Shown here: piece after piece, positions 25,033-33,101 of the stretch | How the letters are laid out: each line of letters opens with the position of its first letter | How positions within the stretch are numbered: position 1 is the first letter of the stretch | DNA from: Streptomyces venezuelae | GTDB taxonomy: Bacteria > Actinomycetota > Actinomycetes > Streptomycetales > Streptomycetaceae | DNA length: 64,000 nucleotides | Reading direction: 5' to 3' | Assembly (NCBI RefSeq): GCF_008642375.1 | Contig: NZ_CP029194.1 | Coordinates: 1,302,001 to 1,366,000, forward strand | Program-made: the position numbers and the translations under genes | Notes under the pieces: generated by a model | What the model was told of the DNA's origin: nothing | What the model saw: the letters and a program-made list of their open reading frames with translations, nothing else | Database searches by the model: none

Positions 25033-26139
25033 TCACCGTCGTGTGGGGCTGGATGCCCCGTCGGCCGTCCTCCGGATCTCCGTGATGCTGCGTAGCTGGT
25101 GGGTGAGCCCGTACTGGGCCGCCCGCTTGGCGGCGTCATCGAGGACGTGTAACCCATCATCCAGGGTGGCCGGGTCGGAGAGCAGGATGTGGCCGTACGC
25201 GGTGTCCAGACGTACCCGCTGCATGGGGGATTCCGTCACGCCCGTGCTGCGGGCGACGTCGATGAGGCGCAGCGCGGCGTCGAGGTTGCCGGACCCGCGG
25301 TGGGCGAGTGCGAGCTTCTGCTGTGCGACCGACCAGTCCTCCTGCTCGGAGAGGTCTTCGAACTCGCGGATCGCCGTTTCCATCACGCGCGCCGCGTAGT
25401 CGTGGTGCCCGTCCTTGCTCAGCGCCGTACCCACCCACAGTCGGGCACGGGCCCGGTCGCGAGCAGCGAGGCGTTCGTCGCCGGAGAGGTCCTCATACTG
25501 ACGGGCCGCAGGCTCCAGATCGCCGGCCATCTCGGTGACCACCGCGAGCGAGAGGTCGAGCTGCGCCACCCGGCGCGGAATCTGCAGCTGGGTGTAGAGC
25601 GAGCGGGCGCCGGCATACGAGCGCTGGGCCGAGAGCGGCCCGACCACGGCGCCTTGGTCCCGTTTCAGGTCGCCCTGGAGAGCAGTAGCCCGGGCCAGGA
25701 GATACAAACCCCGTTCATCAAGGTCTGACGTGCTGTAGCGAGACGTCCACCGGTGAAGCAGGTCCGTGGCGAAAGCGAAGTTCTGGTGTGACAGAGCGAC
25801 GACGGTGCGCTCGATGTCCTCGGACCACGACTCGTACTCCCATGCCCGCGGGCGGGGAATGGTGACTCGCGCGACGCTCGCGGCGGGGTCGCCTGCCTCG
25901 CCGAGATTCGCGAGCTCCGTCTCGAATCGGACATGAGTCGTGGCATCCGCCTGGGCGAGCGCGGTGTCGAGGATGGCCTGGCTCTCCGTGTTGGGGCGGC
26001 GCGTCGCCCGGTGCTTCTCCCAGTTGCTGATCGTGTTGACCGCAACGCCCAGGTGCTCGGAGTAGGCGCGCACGCTCAACCGGAGGGCTTTGCGGAGGGC
26101 AAGCGCCTCCAGCCCGGTCCATTCGTGAACGGTCGCCAC
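25033..26139 (-). CDS. HTH-TPR transcriptional regulator
   Basis: A 368-residue protein. Residues 10-50 are an XRE-like helix-turn-helix (ALRLSVRAYSEHLGVAVNTI, then SNWEK). The remainder is a helical TPR array (for example GLYLLARATALQGDLKRDQ and KLALAHRGSGNLDAALRLID). This layout is shared by Streptomyces regulators that sense small molecules or partner proteins through the TPR part. It heads the minus-strand YdcF-WbqC operon and is probably autoregulated and specific to this locus. A second protein of similar plan is at 27336-28724. Confidence 0.82.
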   Translation of the reverse strand: MATVHEWTGLEALALRKALRLSVRAYSEHLGVAVNTISNWEKHRATRRPNTESQAILDTALAQADATTHVRFETELANLGEAGDPAASVARVTIPRPRAWEYESWSEDIERTVVALSHQNFAFATDLLHRWTSRYSTSDLDERGLYLLARATALQGDLKRDQGAVVGPLSAQRSYAGARSLYTQLQIPRRVAQLDLSLAVVTEMAGDLEPAARQYEDLSGDERLAARDRARARLWVGTALSKDGHHDYAARVMETAIREFEDLSEQEDWSVAQQKLALAHRGSGNLDAALRLIDVARSTGVTESPMQRVRLDTAYGHILLSDPATLDDGLHVLDDAAKRAAQYGLTHQLRSITEIRRTADGASSPTRR

Positions 26140-26286
26140 ATGCCTCTCCCTTCCGTTGCCATCGAAGCACGCGGGCCACGGCGGGAGGGGCAGTTGTGGG
26201 ACAGAAGTGGGACGGGCGTGGATTCCCCGATCGCCACGTCACGGCCAGGCTCGGAGTGTCACTTCACCCGAGCCCGATGGACGGTC

Positions 26287-26685
26287 ATGATCATGGAACT
26301 CCTCACGGAGCAGCGGAACGTCACGGGGCCGCTCGTGTTCGGATTCCTCCGGCTCGTGGGAGTCTCCGCCCGTCGGCAGCAGGCACTGGCGACGACTGTC
26401 AGCGACTACTGTCGTCGGCACGAACTGACCCTGGCCGCCGTATACATGGAACGTTGTTCTTCGACGTCCTCGGCCTTCGTCGGGATGCTCGACGCCCTCG
26501 TGGTCACGCGACCGTACGGCATCGTGATCCCCGCACCGTCCCACCTGGGGCCCAGGGACATAGCGCCTGACCGTCGGAGTCGACTCGCCGCCGCGGGAGC
26601 TCAGATCCTCCTCGTCCGGGGCGCTCAGTCCACGGCAACGAGTGGTTCAGCGCCGGCACCTGCCGCAGGGCGTGCCTCGTCGTGA
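26287..26685 (+). CDS. Small protein resembling the N-domain of serine recombinases
   Basis: A 132-residue protein. GFLRLVGVSARRQQALATTV, SDYCRRHEL and the strand pattern LDALVVTRPYGIVIP resemble the resolvase N-terminal fold. The expected catalytic motif (Tyr-x-Arg-x-Ser) is altered to LRLVGVS, with no Tyr-Arg pair, and no DNA-binding domain follows. It is unlikely to recombine DNA. Stand-alone versions like this occur in actinobacterial accessory loci, perhaps as regulators. Two ATG codons (26287, 26293) are possible. It lies between two minus-strand genes and has a separate promoter by necessity. Confidence 0.5.
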   Translation: MIMELLTEQRNVTGPLVFGFLRLVGVSARRQQALATTVSDYCRRHELTLAAVYMERCSSTSSAFVGMLDALVVTRPYGIVIPAPSHLGPRDIAPDRRSRLAAAGAQILLVRGAQSTATSGSAPAPAAGRASS

Positions 26686-26774
26686 ACGCCTCCCAGAACC
26701 AGCTCGTGCCGGCACCGACCGCCATGAAGACCTGGCTGCTCGCAGCAAGCCTCCGACCAGGCTCCGGTGCTTCG

Positions 26775-27260
26775 TCAGCGCTCGCCGGAGTCCCGCCAGT
26801 AGTCCGTCAACATCTCGCCGGGCCACGAAGGCTGCGTGACGGGGCCGCGCGGGAGGAACTCCTTGAAGACGGCCACCAGGTCGATCACGAGCGTGCCCTC
26901 GTCCGCGTCCAGATCGGTGACGTACAGGTCTCGTCCGTCCACGCGGAGCAGCCGCGGGAACGAGACGCCGAGCCTCGCCGGGCGCCGGTGATTGTGGTGC
27001 ACGAAGGTGCCGGTCGCCGGCCACGCCGGATTGTCGCGTGGGCTGCGCGCGTGCAGTGCGACGTCCTCGGGCGAGCCCAGGTTGAAGAACCAGGTGACTT
27101 GGAGATGCGAGAACTCCTCGATCCCCTGCAGCGTCTCCACCGGGAACTCCGGGCGGAGCCGGATGATCGACTCCACTCCCCCCTTGAAGTCGTCGAGTTT
27201 CCCTGTGTGACCTCCGACCACATCGGCGATCACCGGAACCTCGATGGACTCTGTGGACAC
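26775..27260 (-). CDS. TrmO/TsaA-like (tRNA N6-methyltransferase family) protein
   Basis: A 161-residue beta-barrel protein of the TsaA/TrmO group, which methylates t6A37 in tRNA with S-adenosylmethionine in bacteria. Visible features are the strand GGHTGKLDDFKGG, the helix LQGIEEFSHLQVTWFFN, the FVHHNHRRPARLGVS segment and the strand RDLYVTDLDADEGTLVID. Canonical TrmO keeps RP-x-P-N-x-IG; here it is RPARLGVS, so the enzyme is a divergent member. Its position among nucleotide-sugar genes leaves open a role on a small molecule. Confidence 0.7.
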   Translation of the reverse strand: MSTESIEVPVIADVVGGHTGKLDDFKGGVESIIRLRPEFPVETLQGIEEFSHLQVTWFFNLGSPEDVALHARSPRDNPAWPATGTFVHHNHRRPARLGVSFPRLLRVDGRDLYVTDLDADEGTLVIDLVAVFKEFLPRGPVTQPSWPGEMLTDYWRDSGER

Positions 27261-27335
27261 GGACTCCCTCTTCTCGGCTCGCAGCAGGGCGACTCGGGCA
27301 CTCGTACGATGCCTCGGTTCGCCGCGATCACGCCG

Positions 27336-28724
27336 TCAGGCTACTCGTTCGAGTACGGCCTTGGCGCGCTCGTCGATCTCCGTCACGGCGCTGATTCCGC
27401 GGTGACGGAAAGGGGAAAGCACCCGACGCATGTTCACGACGGCGTCGCGGGCTCGACCCGACTGAACCCCTTCCATGGCGTCCAGGGCCTGTGCCCACGT
27501 GGTGCAGGCGGCTTCCACATTGCCCCTTCTGGCCTGGACAGTTCCCATGTACCCCAGCGTCACGGCGTGGGTTCGGCTGAAGGTGTCCGCCTTCCGGGTC
27601 AGGACGCTGTTGTCGAACTCCCTGAGCGCCCCTTCGAGATCGCCCAGCGTCCACAGAGTGCGGGCGGTCTCGTGGGCCAAGGAAGCTCGCTGGAAGAACC
27701 AGACCCGATGCGGGTCTCCGTCATCGGGTGCCGCAGCAGCGAGGTCGTCCTCAGCCCGGAGGAGCGCGGCGATCGCTTCCTGCCTCTGCCCGTTTGCGGC
27801 CAGGCTGCGCGCCTGCACCACGCAGAGCAGAGCCCGCTCGCGGGGCGTTGCCAGGGTGTACCGCTTGCGCTCCACGGAAGCGGTGGCGAGGTCCACGGCC
27901 GCTCGCGGGTGTCCGAGGTCGGTCGCCTGGTGCGCCATCGCTCTCAGGATGTGTCCTGCCAGCGGGGCGTCGTCAGCTTCGGCCGCCAGTTTGAGCGCCA
28001 GGCTGAAGTAGCGTCGCGCGGCCTCGTGGTGGGAGGCGTCGAAGCTCATCCAGCCGGCAACGTACACCGCCTCGGAGGCGGCGGCCAGGAGGTCACGGCG
28101 CGTCTCCTCACTGGTGAAGACGCCGCCGGCGTATCTCGCAACGTCGTCCACGAGGTACTGGTGAAGAGCCGTACGGCCGTCCATCCCTCCATGTCGCTGG
28201 TCTCGCCGGGAGAAGAACTCCGTCATCTCACGGACGTTGCCGACCTCGGCGAGGCCGACTCTGCGACCCGTGGCACTGTGGCGAGACCTCGCCCGCTGAG
28301 GGGCCTCGTCCCACCATTGCTGTCCGGGCAAGGCCAGACCGCCCACAGAGTAGGCAGCGCCTGCGAGCAGTTGGCGGCGTTCCAGGTCCACGTCGCTCCT
28401 CCCAAGGTCCACCAGCGCGCTCAGCGTATCCACGTGCCATTCGGATGCCTGTGCCGCGCCTTCGCCGGGCGTCGAGAGTCCGATCTCGGTCGGCGTGACG
28501 GGGCGTTGAAGTCGTCGGGACAACGTCTCGCACAAGATAGCGGGCGCTCTGCCCGAAGGGTGCGTCCCTGCCACCCACATGGCGATGTGCGAGCGGCTCG
28601 TTCCCAAGAGTTCCTGTGCTCCGACCTCGGCCGCCACCCTCACGAAGGCGGCCGCGACCTTGGGCTGAGACCAGCGCGTTTCCGCAATCGCGTCGGCCAG
28701 CTTCACGTTCCGCTCGCGCGCCAT
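27336..28724 (-). CDS. HTH-TPR transcriptional regulator (second copy of the type)
   Basis: A 462-residue protein: an N-terminal HTH (KLADAIAETRWSQPKVAAAF, with LGTSRSHIAMWVAGTHPSG), a linker, then TPR-like helices (LALKLAAEADDAPLAGHILR, ARSLAANGQRQEAIAALLRA, LWTLGDLEGALREFD). It matches the large Streptomyces family of TPR regulators that includes developmental and antibiotic repressors. It is divergent from the main biosynthetic operon, whose first gene starts about 140 bases away, so it is the best candidate for that operon's regulator. The ligand is unknown. Confidence 0.82.
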   Translation of the reverse strand: MARERNVKLADAIAETRWSQPKVAAAFVRVAAEVGAQELLGTSRSHIAMWVAGTHPSGRAPAILCETLSRRLQRPVTPTEIGLSTPGEGAAQASEWHVDTLSALVDLGRSDVDLERRQLLAGAAYSVGGLALPGQQWWDEAPQRARSRHSATGRRVGLAEVGNVREMTEFFSRRDQRHGGMDGRTALHQYLVDDVARYAGGVFTSEETRRDLLAAASEAVYVAGWMSFDASHHEAARRYFSLALKLAAEADDAPLAGHILRAMAHQATDLGHPRAAVDLATASVERKRYTLATPRERALLCVVQARSLAANGQRQEAIAALLRAEDDLAAAAPDDGDPHRVWFFQRASLAHETARTLWTLGDLEGALREFDNSVLTRKADTFSRTHAVTLGYMGTVQARRGNVEAACTTWAQALDAMEGVQSGRARDAVVNMRRVLSPFRHRGISAVTEIDERAKAVLERVA

Positions 28725-28862
28725 CGTCTACCTCGGTTCACCAAAACGATCTTTGACGGGTTTGACGGCCTCCGGCGCCGTCCGGAGATACCGCCTCCAT
28801 GGGATTCACGGTTCGCTCGTGGTCAACGAAACCACCAACTGCCGCTGCCCGAGAGGAATCCG

Positions 28863-29057
28863 GTGATTCCCAGCCACTCGACACGCGCCGAGGCCCGGAC
28901 GGCTCCGGGCAGCCTCGGCTCCCGCTCCTCCGCATCCGAGGAGCCGAGCGCCGGCTACCTTCCTGCGGCTGCCGTGCTCGTCGAGAACTTCCGCCATTTC
29001 GACACCTCCGACACCACCGCCGGTCGAGTCCTTCGGGGACTCCGGCACGAGCTGTGA
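28863..29057 (+). CDS. Small hypothetical protein at the head of the operon
   Basis: A 64-residue frame starting at GTG 28863 with GAGGAA just upstream. It is Ser/Ala-rich at first, then LPAAAVLVENFRHFDTSDTT and RVLRGLRHEL. It ends ten bases before the anti-sigma-type ATPase gene. No family is recognised. It is supported by the ribosome site, spacing and codon use; it could also be a leader peptide. Confidence 0.45.
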   Translation: MIPSHSTRAEARTAPGSLGSRSSASEEPSAGYLPAAAVLVENFRHFDTSDTTAGRVLRGLRHEL

Positions 29058-29067
29058 GAAGGCGAGC

Positions 29068-29556
29068 ATGGAGCCCATCGAAAGCCTCGGAAGCGTCATC
29101 AACGCCCCTGAGCATCAGCAGAGTTTGACCCTGGTCGCCAACGACCGCGCACCCGGCAGGGCCCGATCGTTCACCCGCCAGACGCTGAGGGCGTGGGGGG
29201 TGGAGGACCTCATGGACGACGCCGTGCTGATCGTCAGCGAACTCACCACCAACGCCGAGCGCCACGGTCGAGCTCCGGCAGAGAACGCCGAGGTTCGACC
29301 GGGGGTGGAGGGCGAGGCGGCCGATGAGATCACGCTGACTCTCGCCGTCCAGGCCGGCGTCGTGGGGATCGAGGTGGAGGACAACTCCCCGGAGCCCCCG
29401 GCCCCGAGAATCCCCTCCCTCTACGCGACCAGCGGCCGCGGCCTGGGCCTGGTCACCGCGACGGCCGACGCCTGGACCGCCTGTCCCAAGAAGGACGGCA
29501 GCGGTAAGCGGGTGATCGCCTTCGTACGGCGCCACAAGGCCACCGTCACTTCCTGA
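29068..29556 (+). CDS. RsbW-like ATP-binding protein (HATPase, anti-sigma type)
   Basis: A 162-residue GHKL ATPase domain: N-box VSELTTNAERH, G1 box VEDNSPEPP and G2 region SGRGLGLVTATAD. Streptomyces encodes many such stand-alone kinases, which bind anti-sigma antagonists or sigma factors. It has no sensor domain. Its position at the start of the operon suggests a regulatory role in switching the cluster on, but no cognate sigma factor or phosphatase is in view. Confidence 0.85.
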   Translation: MEPIESLGSVINAPEHQQSLTLVANDRAPGRARSFTRQTLRAWGVEDLMDDAVLIVSELTTNAERHGRAPAENAEVRPGVEGEAADEITLTLAVQAGVVGIEVEDNSPEPPAPRIPSLYATSGRGLGLVTATADAWTACPKKDGSGKRVIAFVRRHKATVTS

Positions 29557-29581
29557 CCCCACTCCCCTGGAGATCTTCGTC

Positions 29582-30301
29582 ATGCCATCACGGCCTACGC
29601 CCCCGACCGCACCTCACGCCGGTGGGGGGCCGTCGAATCCCTGCTCCGAGGCAACGCGCGTGCTGCTGCTCGACCTGGACGGTGTGCTTGTCGACACGCG
29701 CCCCGTCATGGAGAGCGCCTGGCGCCGAGTCCAGCAAGCTCACGGCCTCGACGTGCCATTCGAGGCGTACGAGCGCCACCTGGGCCGGCCCTTCGGCGAC
29801 ATCATGGAGCAGCTCGGACTCGTGGACGCCGAGCTGATTCACCGGACGTACGCAGAAGCATCCACGGCTGCGTCTCACCTCGCCCGGCAGTTCGAGGGCG
29901 TCGCGGAGGTACTCCACGCCTTCGCCGCCGCCGGCTGGCTGCTCGGGATCGTCACGTCCAAGCCCCTGGACCGCGCGGCCCCGCTCCTGGCCCAGCTCGG
30001 CGTCCCGTTCGCCACGGTGCGGACGCCGAACGGGGTCGGGCGCGGCAAGCCCGCGCCGGATCCGATCCTGCTCGCTCTGATCGACCTCGGTGCCGACCCG
30101 GCCGACGCGACGTTCGTGGGCGACATGGCGGTCGACCAGGAAGCGGCCCACCGCGCTGGTGTCGCGTTCGTGCACGCGGGCTGGGGCTACGGCCGTCCGA
30201 GCACCCCTACCCCCGAGGTCGCCGAATCCCCGGAGGACCTGCTGCGGTTCCTCGAAACCGCCGGGCGCAGGGCTCCGTTCCTCGAAGGGAGCCTGCTGTG
30301 A
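29582..30301 (+). CDS. HAD-superfamily phosphatase (subfamily IA)
   Basis: A 239-residue HAD hydrolase. Motif I is LLDLDGVLVDT (nucleophile and acid Asp), motif II is IVTSKP, motif III is the Lys in GRGKPAPDP, and motif IV is VGDMAVD. The phosphoglycolate-phosphatase-like cap lies between motifs I and II. It probably removes phosphate from a sugar or nucleoside monophosphate in the pathway. GGAG precedes the ATG. The stop overlaps the GTG of the glycosyltransferase gene by four bases. Confidence 0.88.
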   Translation: MPSRPTPPTAPHAGGGPSNPCSEATRVLLLDLDGVLVDTRPVMESAWRRVQQAHGLDVPFEAYERHLGRPFGDIMEQLGLVDAELIHRTYAEASTAASHLARQFEGVAEVLHAFAAAGWLLGIVTSKPLDRAAPLLAQLGVPFATVRTPNGVGRGKPAPDPILLALIDLGADPADATFVGDMAVDQEAAHRAGVAFVHAGWGYGRPSTPTPEVAESPEDLLRFLETAGRRAPFLEGSLL

Positions 30302-32148
30302 AGACTCCTGGAGGCAGCGCTCTCGGCATCGTCCGCACCGAGTTCCGTGGCCGGCCGCTGTGGGCGCTGGTCGGCGAGGGTGCCCTCGGGAGCATGCGGG
30401 CCGAGGGAATCACCACGGGTGATCTGGAGGCCCTGCCGCTCGACGCGCACCGCGTGGAGACGCTGGTCGACCACGTGATGAGGGAGCTTGAGGCGTACGG
30501 CGCCGACCTCGCGAGTACACCGGGCGGTGCCGGGTGGTTGTACGCGCAGCACGTGCCGGCGCGGCGCCTGGTGACACAGCTCGTACGCAAGTTGCTGGCT
30601 CTCAGCACCTGGGAGCCCTTCGCGAAGGCTCCGGGACCGCTGGGGCTGGCACCGTACGAGGGTTTCGTCGGATTGCGGTCGAGTAGCTCCCGGGAGTACC
30701 GGGCCTACACCGTCACGTGGTCCGGCGTCGCGTACGTACTGGGAGCAGCGGCGCCGTACAACCCGCTGCGTTCAGCGCAGTTACGCGGCCTTCCACCTGT
30801 CTCCTTGGCCACCACGACGCCGAGTCCACCACCTTCGGGGCTTCCGGAGAGCGACGTCGTCGCCTTGTCGTGGTCCTCCCGTCACGTGGGCACCCTGCTG
30901 CCCGTTCTCGATGAGCTGGCGCGCGCCGGCCGGACGAGTCTCGTGATCGACCTGGCCACCGATCCCACGGAACGATGTCCGGCGCCCGAAGCCAAGGGCG
31001 TGAGCCTCTACTCGCCCCCGGCCGCACTCCTCAACGTCTCCGGCAACGTAGACCACCTTCGCCTCCCGGACGACGGTCACGTCGTCCAGGTGGAGGAGCA
31101 CAGCGTTCAGCTGGCGCGACTGATCCGGCTCGTGTCGGTAGTCCTGGAGACGAGCGGGGGATGCACCCAGCCGTCGTGGCGTTCGGTCATCCGAACGGAG
31201 ACGTGGCTGGACGGAGTCCTCTCCACGGTCCGGCCGCACACGGTGCTGGTCAGCAACGACACCAGCCCCCTGGGTGCAGTCGGCGTGCATGCCGCAGGCC
31301 GCCACGGCATCAACACGGTCCACGTCCAGCACGGCGCGTGGACGGCGGAGTCGGTCGCGTGGCCGGCACTGCACAGCCGCGACATCGTCGTCATGGGCAA
31401 GCGTGACGTCCCCCTCGCGAAAGCCTGGGCACGCCATCCGCATGCCGAGGTCCACGTCCTGGGCCAGCCCCGCTTCGATGCGCTCGCCGGCCTCGACCGA
31501 GAGGCTCAACGGCGTTATCTGGAGAACCTGCTGGCCCCCGGAACGGGCAAACGCCCCGCCCACGTGGCGGTGTGGGCCTGCCAGCCCTTCGGACCCGATC
31601 GGCTCTCGGCCCAGGCGGACCTTCTCCTGGACGGCCTGTGGAGGGCCGAAGGCGATTGGGGTCTCGTCATCGCCCCGCATCCCGCTCAGAGCATCGATGT
31701 ATTCGCCTCACTCCTCCGTCGGGACGGCAAGCCTCTCGTGGCCGTGGCCGATCCAAGGGTCGGTGCACGAGACCTTCTTGCCGGCGCCGACGCTGTGGTG
31801 AGCACCTACTCGACGTGCGGCATCGAAGCCGCCCTGCTCGATGTGCCCGTCCTCGAAATCGGCTCGCCCGGAGAACACACGCTCGGACTCGCGGAGCACG
31901 GCCTCGCGCGGCGCTGCAACAGCGCCGACGACGTCGCCGACGCAGCCTCCGAGCTCCTGAAACCGCACCATCCGGCCACTCAGGCGGCGAAGGACGGCGT
32001 GTGCCGCTGGCGCGGCGACAGCGCCGCTCAGGTCGCACAGCTCGTCCTGCGCCGCGCCAGCCACGCCATGCGCCACACCCCTGTACGCGACGAGGCCCAC
32101 GGCACCGATTCCGGTGTGCCGCGGGGCGAAGGAGTTCCTGCCCGATGA
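30298..32148 (+). CDS. GT-B glycosyl/glycerophosphotransferase-like protein
   Basis: A 616-residue soluble protein. The C-terminal half is a GT-B fold like CDP-glycerol glycerophosphotransferases and capsule Kdo transferases: VHVQHGAWTAES, VLGQPRFDAL, LVIAPHPAQS and the donor-site region AVVSTYSTCGIEAALLDVPV with the conserved Ser-Thr and Glu-Ala. The N-terminal 200 residues are not recognised. Because a KdsB-like CMP-sugar synthetase sits in the same operon, a CMP- or CDP-activated donor is plausible. It is coupled by overlaps to the HAD gene upstream and the TS-fold gene downstream. Confidence 0.72.
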   Translation: MKTPGGSALGIVRTEFRGRPLWALVGEGALGSMRAEGITTGDLEALPLDAHRVETLVDHVMRELEAYGADLASTPGGAGWLYAQHVPARRLVTQLVRKLLALSTWEPFAKAPGPLGLAPYEGFVGLRSSSSREYRAYTVTWSGVAYVLGAAAPYNPLRSAQLRGLPPVSLATTTPSPPPSGLPESDVVALSWSSRHVGTLLPVLDELARAGRTSLVIDLATDPTERCPAPEAKGVSLYSPPAALLNVSGNVDHLRLPDDGHVVQVEEHSVQLARLIRLVSVVLETSGGCTQPSWRSVIRTETWLDGVLSTVRPHTVLVSNDTSPLGAVGVHAAGRHGINTVHVQHGAWTAESVAWPALHSRDIVVMGKRDVPLAKAWARHPHAEVHVLGQPRFDALAGLDREAQRRYLENLLAPGTGKRPAHVAVWACQPFGPDRLSAQADLLLDGLWRAEGDWGLVIAPHPAQSIDVFASLLRRDGKPLVAVADPRVGARDLLAGADAVVSTYSTCGIEAALLDVPVLEIGSPGEHTLGLAEHGLARRCNSADDVADAASELLKPHHPATQAAKDGVCRWRGDSAAQVAQLVLRRASHAMRHTPVRDEAHGTDSGVPRGEGVPAR

Positions 32149-33101
32149 CACATCTGACCGCCGACAGCATCGCCGAGCTCTTCGTCGGTGCCGTCGCCCT
32201 GGCCAAGTCCGGCGAGCGAATCAGCCCGCGGGGCATGGCGACCCGCGAGGTCCTCGACGTCCACATGCGCCTGACGCAGCCGCGGGCCCGCCTGCTCTAC
32301 GCGCCTCCGGCGCGCGTCATCAATCCCGCGTTCGCGGTGGCGGAGACCGTCTGGCACCTCTCCGGTTCGGATGCCCCGTGGATCTTCGACTACAACTCGC
32401 GCCTTCGGCAGTACGCCGACGACGGTGTCCTGCGCGGCGCGTACGGGCCGCGGATGCGGAGGTGGGCCGGCACGGTCGACCAGCTGCGCCGCGTCGTCGA
32501 GATCCTCAAGGAGGACCCCGACTCCCGCCGGGCCCTGATCCAGCTCTACGACCCGGCCCAGGACGCCGCCGGTCACAAGGACGTGCCCTGCACGCTCGGC
32601 TTCCGCTTCTACCTGCGCGCCGGCCGCCTGCACATGTCGACCACGATGCGGGGTCAGGACGTGTGGATCGGTATGCCGTACGACCTGTTCTTCTACACCA
32701 CGCTGCACGAGTTGGTCGCCGGCTGGCTCGGCGCCGAGCTGGGCGAGTTCCACCACCACGTCGGTTCCCTGCACATCTACGAGAACCACCTCGACCAGGC
32801 CGATGAGCTGTCCGACGTCACCGCGAGCGCGTCGATGCCGGACCTCACCACGCCGTGGAAGGGCTTCGATGACCTCCTCGACCAGGTCCGGGCCCGGGAC
32901 GTGACCGGCCACCCTGGCTGGGACACGATGGCCGAGACGCTGCGCAGTTATCGGCTCTGGAAGGACGGCCGACGTGACGACGCGGGACGGCTGGCCGACA
33001 AGATCGAGGGACCTCTCGGTCAGGCGCTGACCGCTTGGTACGGCGAGCTGAGCAGCCGGACCAGGACCTCCCCTGCGCGCGAGAAGGCGGGGACGTGGTG
33101 A
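32145..33101 (+). CDS. Thymidylate-synthase-fold enzyme, predicted CMP/dCMP (hydroxy)methylase
   Basis: A 318-residue TS-family protein. Seen: Glu67 in AVAETVWHLSG, GAYGPRMRRW, the phosphate-binding SRRALIQLYDP (Arg128, Arg129), catalytic Cys149 in VPCTLGFRFYL, Arg169 and Asp172 in TMRGQDVWIG, and SLHIYENHLDQ (His210, Tyr212). Where TS has Asn in its PFN motif, this protein has Asp180 (GMPYD). That swap is the known marker of cytosine nucleotide enzymes such as T4 dCMP hydroxymethylase and the CMP hydroxymethylase MilA. GAAGGAG precedes the ATG. The start overlaps the upstream glycosyltransferase stop; the stop overlaps the carbamoyltransferase ATG. Confidence 0.85.
   Translation: MTHLTADSIAELFVGAVALAKSGERISPRGMATREVLDVHMRLTQPRARLLYAPPARVINPAFAVAETVWHLSGSDAPWIFDYNSRLRQYADDGVLRGAYGPRMRRWAGTVDQLRRVVEILKEDPDSRRALIQLYDPAQDAAGHKDVPCTLGFRFYLRAGRLHMSTTMRGQDVWIGMPYDLFFYTTLHELVAGWLGAELGEFHHHVGSLHIYENHLDQADELSDVTASASMPDLTTPWKGFDDLLDQVRARDVTGHPGWDTMAETLRSYRLWKDGRRDDAGRLADKIEGPLGQALTAWYGELSSRTRTSPAREKAGTW

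Noticed and set aside
26682..29057. Plus-strand frame of 791 codons
   Set aside because: It lies antisense to the TrmO-like and HTH-TPR genes. Only its final 64 codons (28863-29057) lie outside them and have a ribosome site, and only those were kept.
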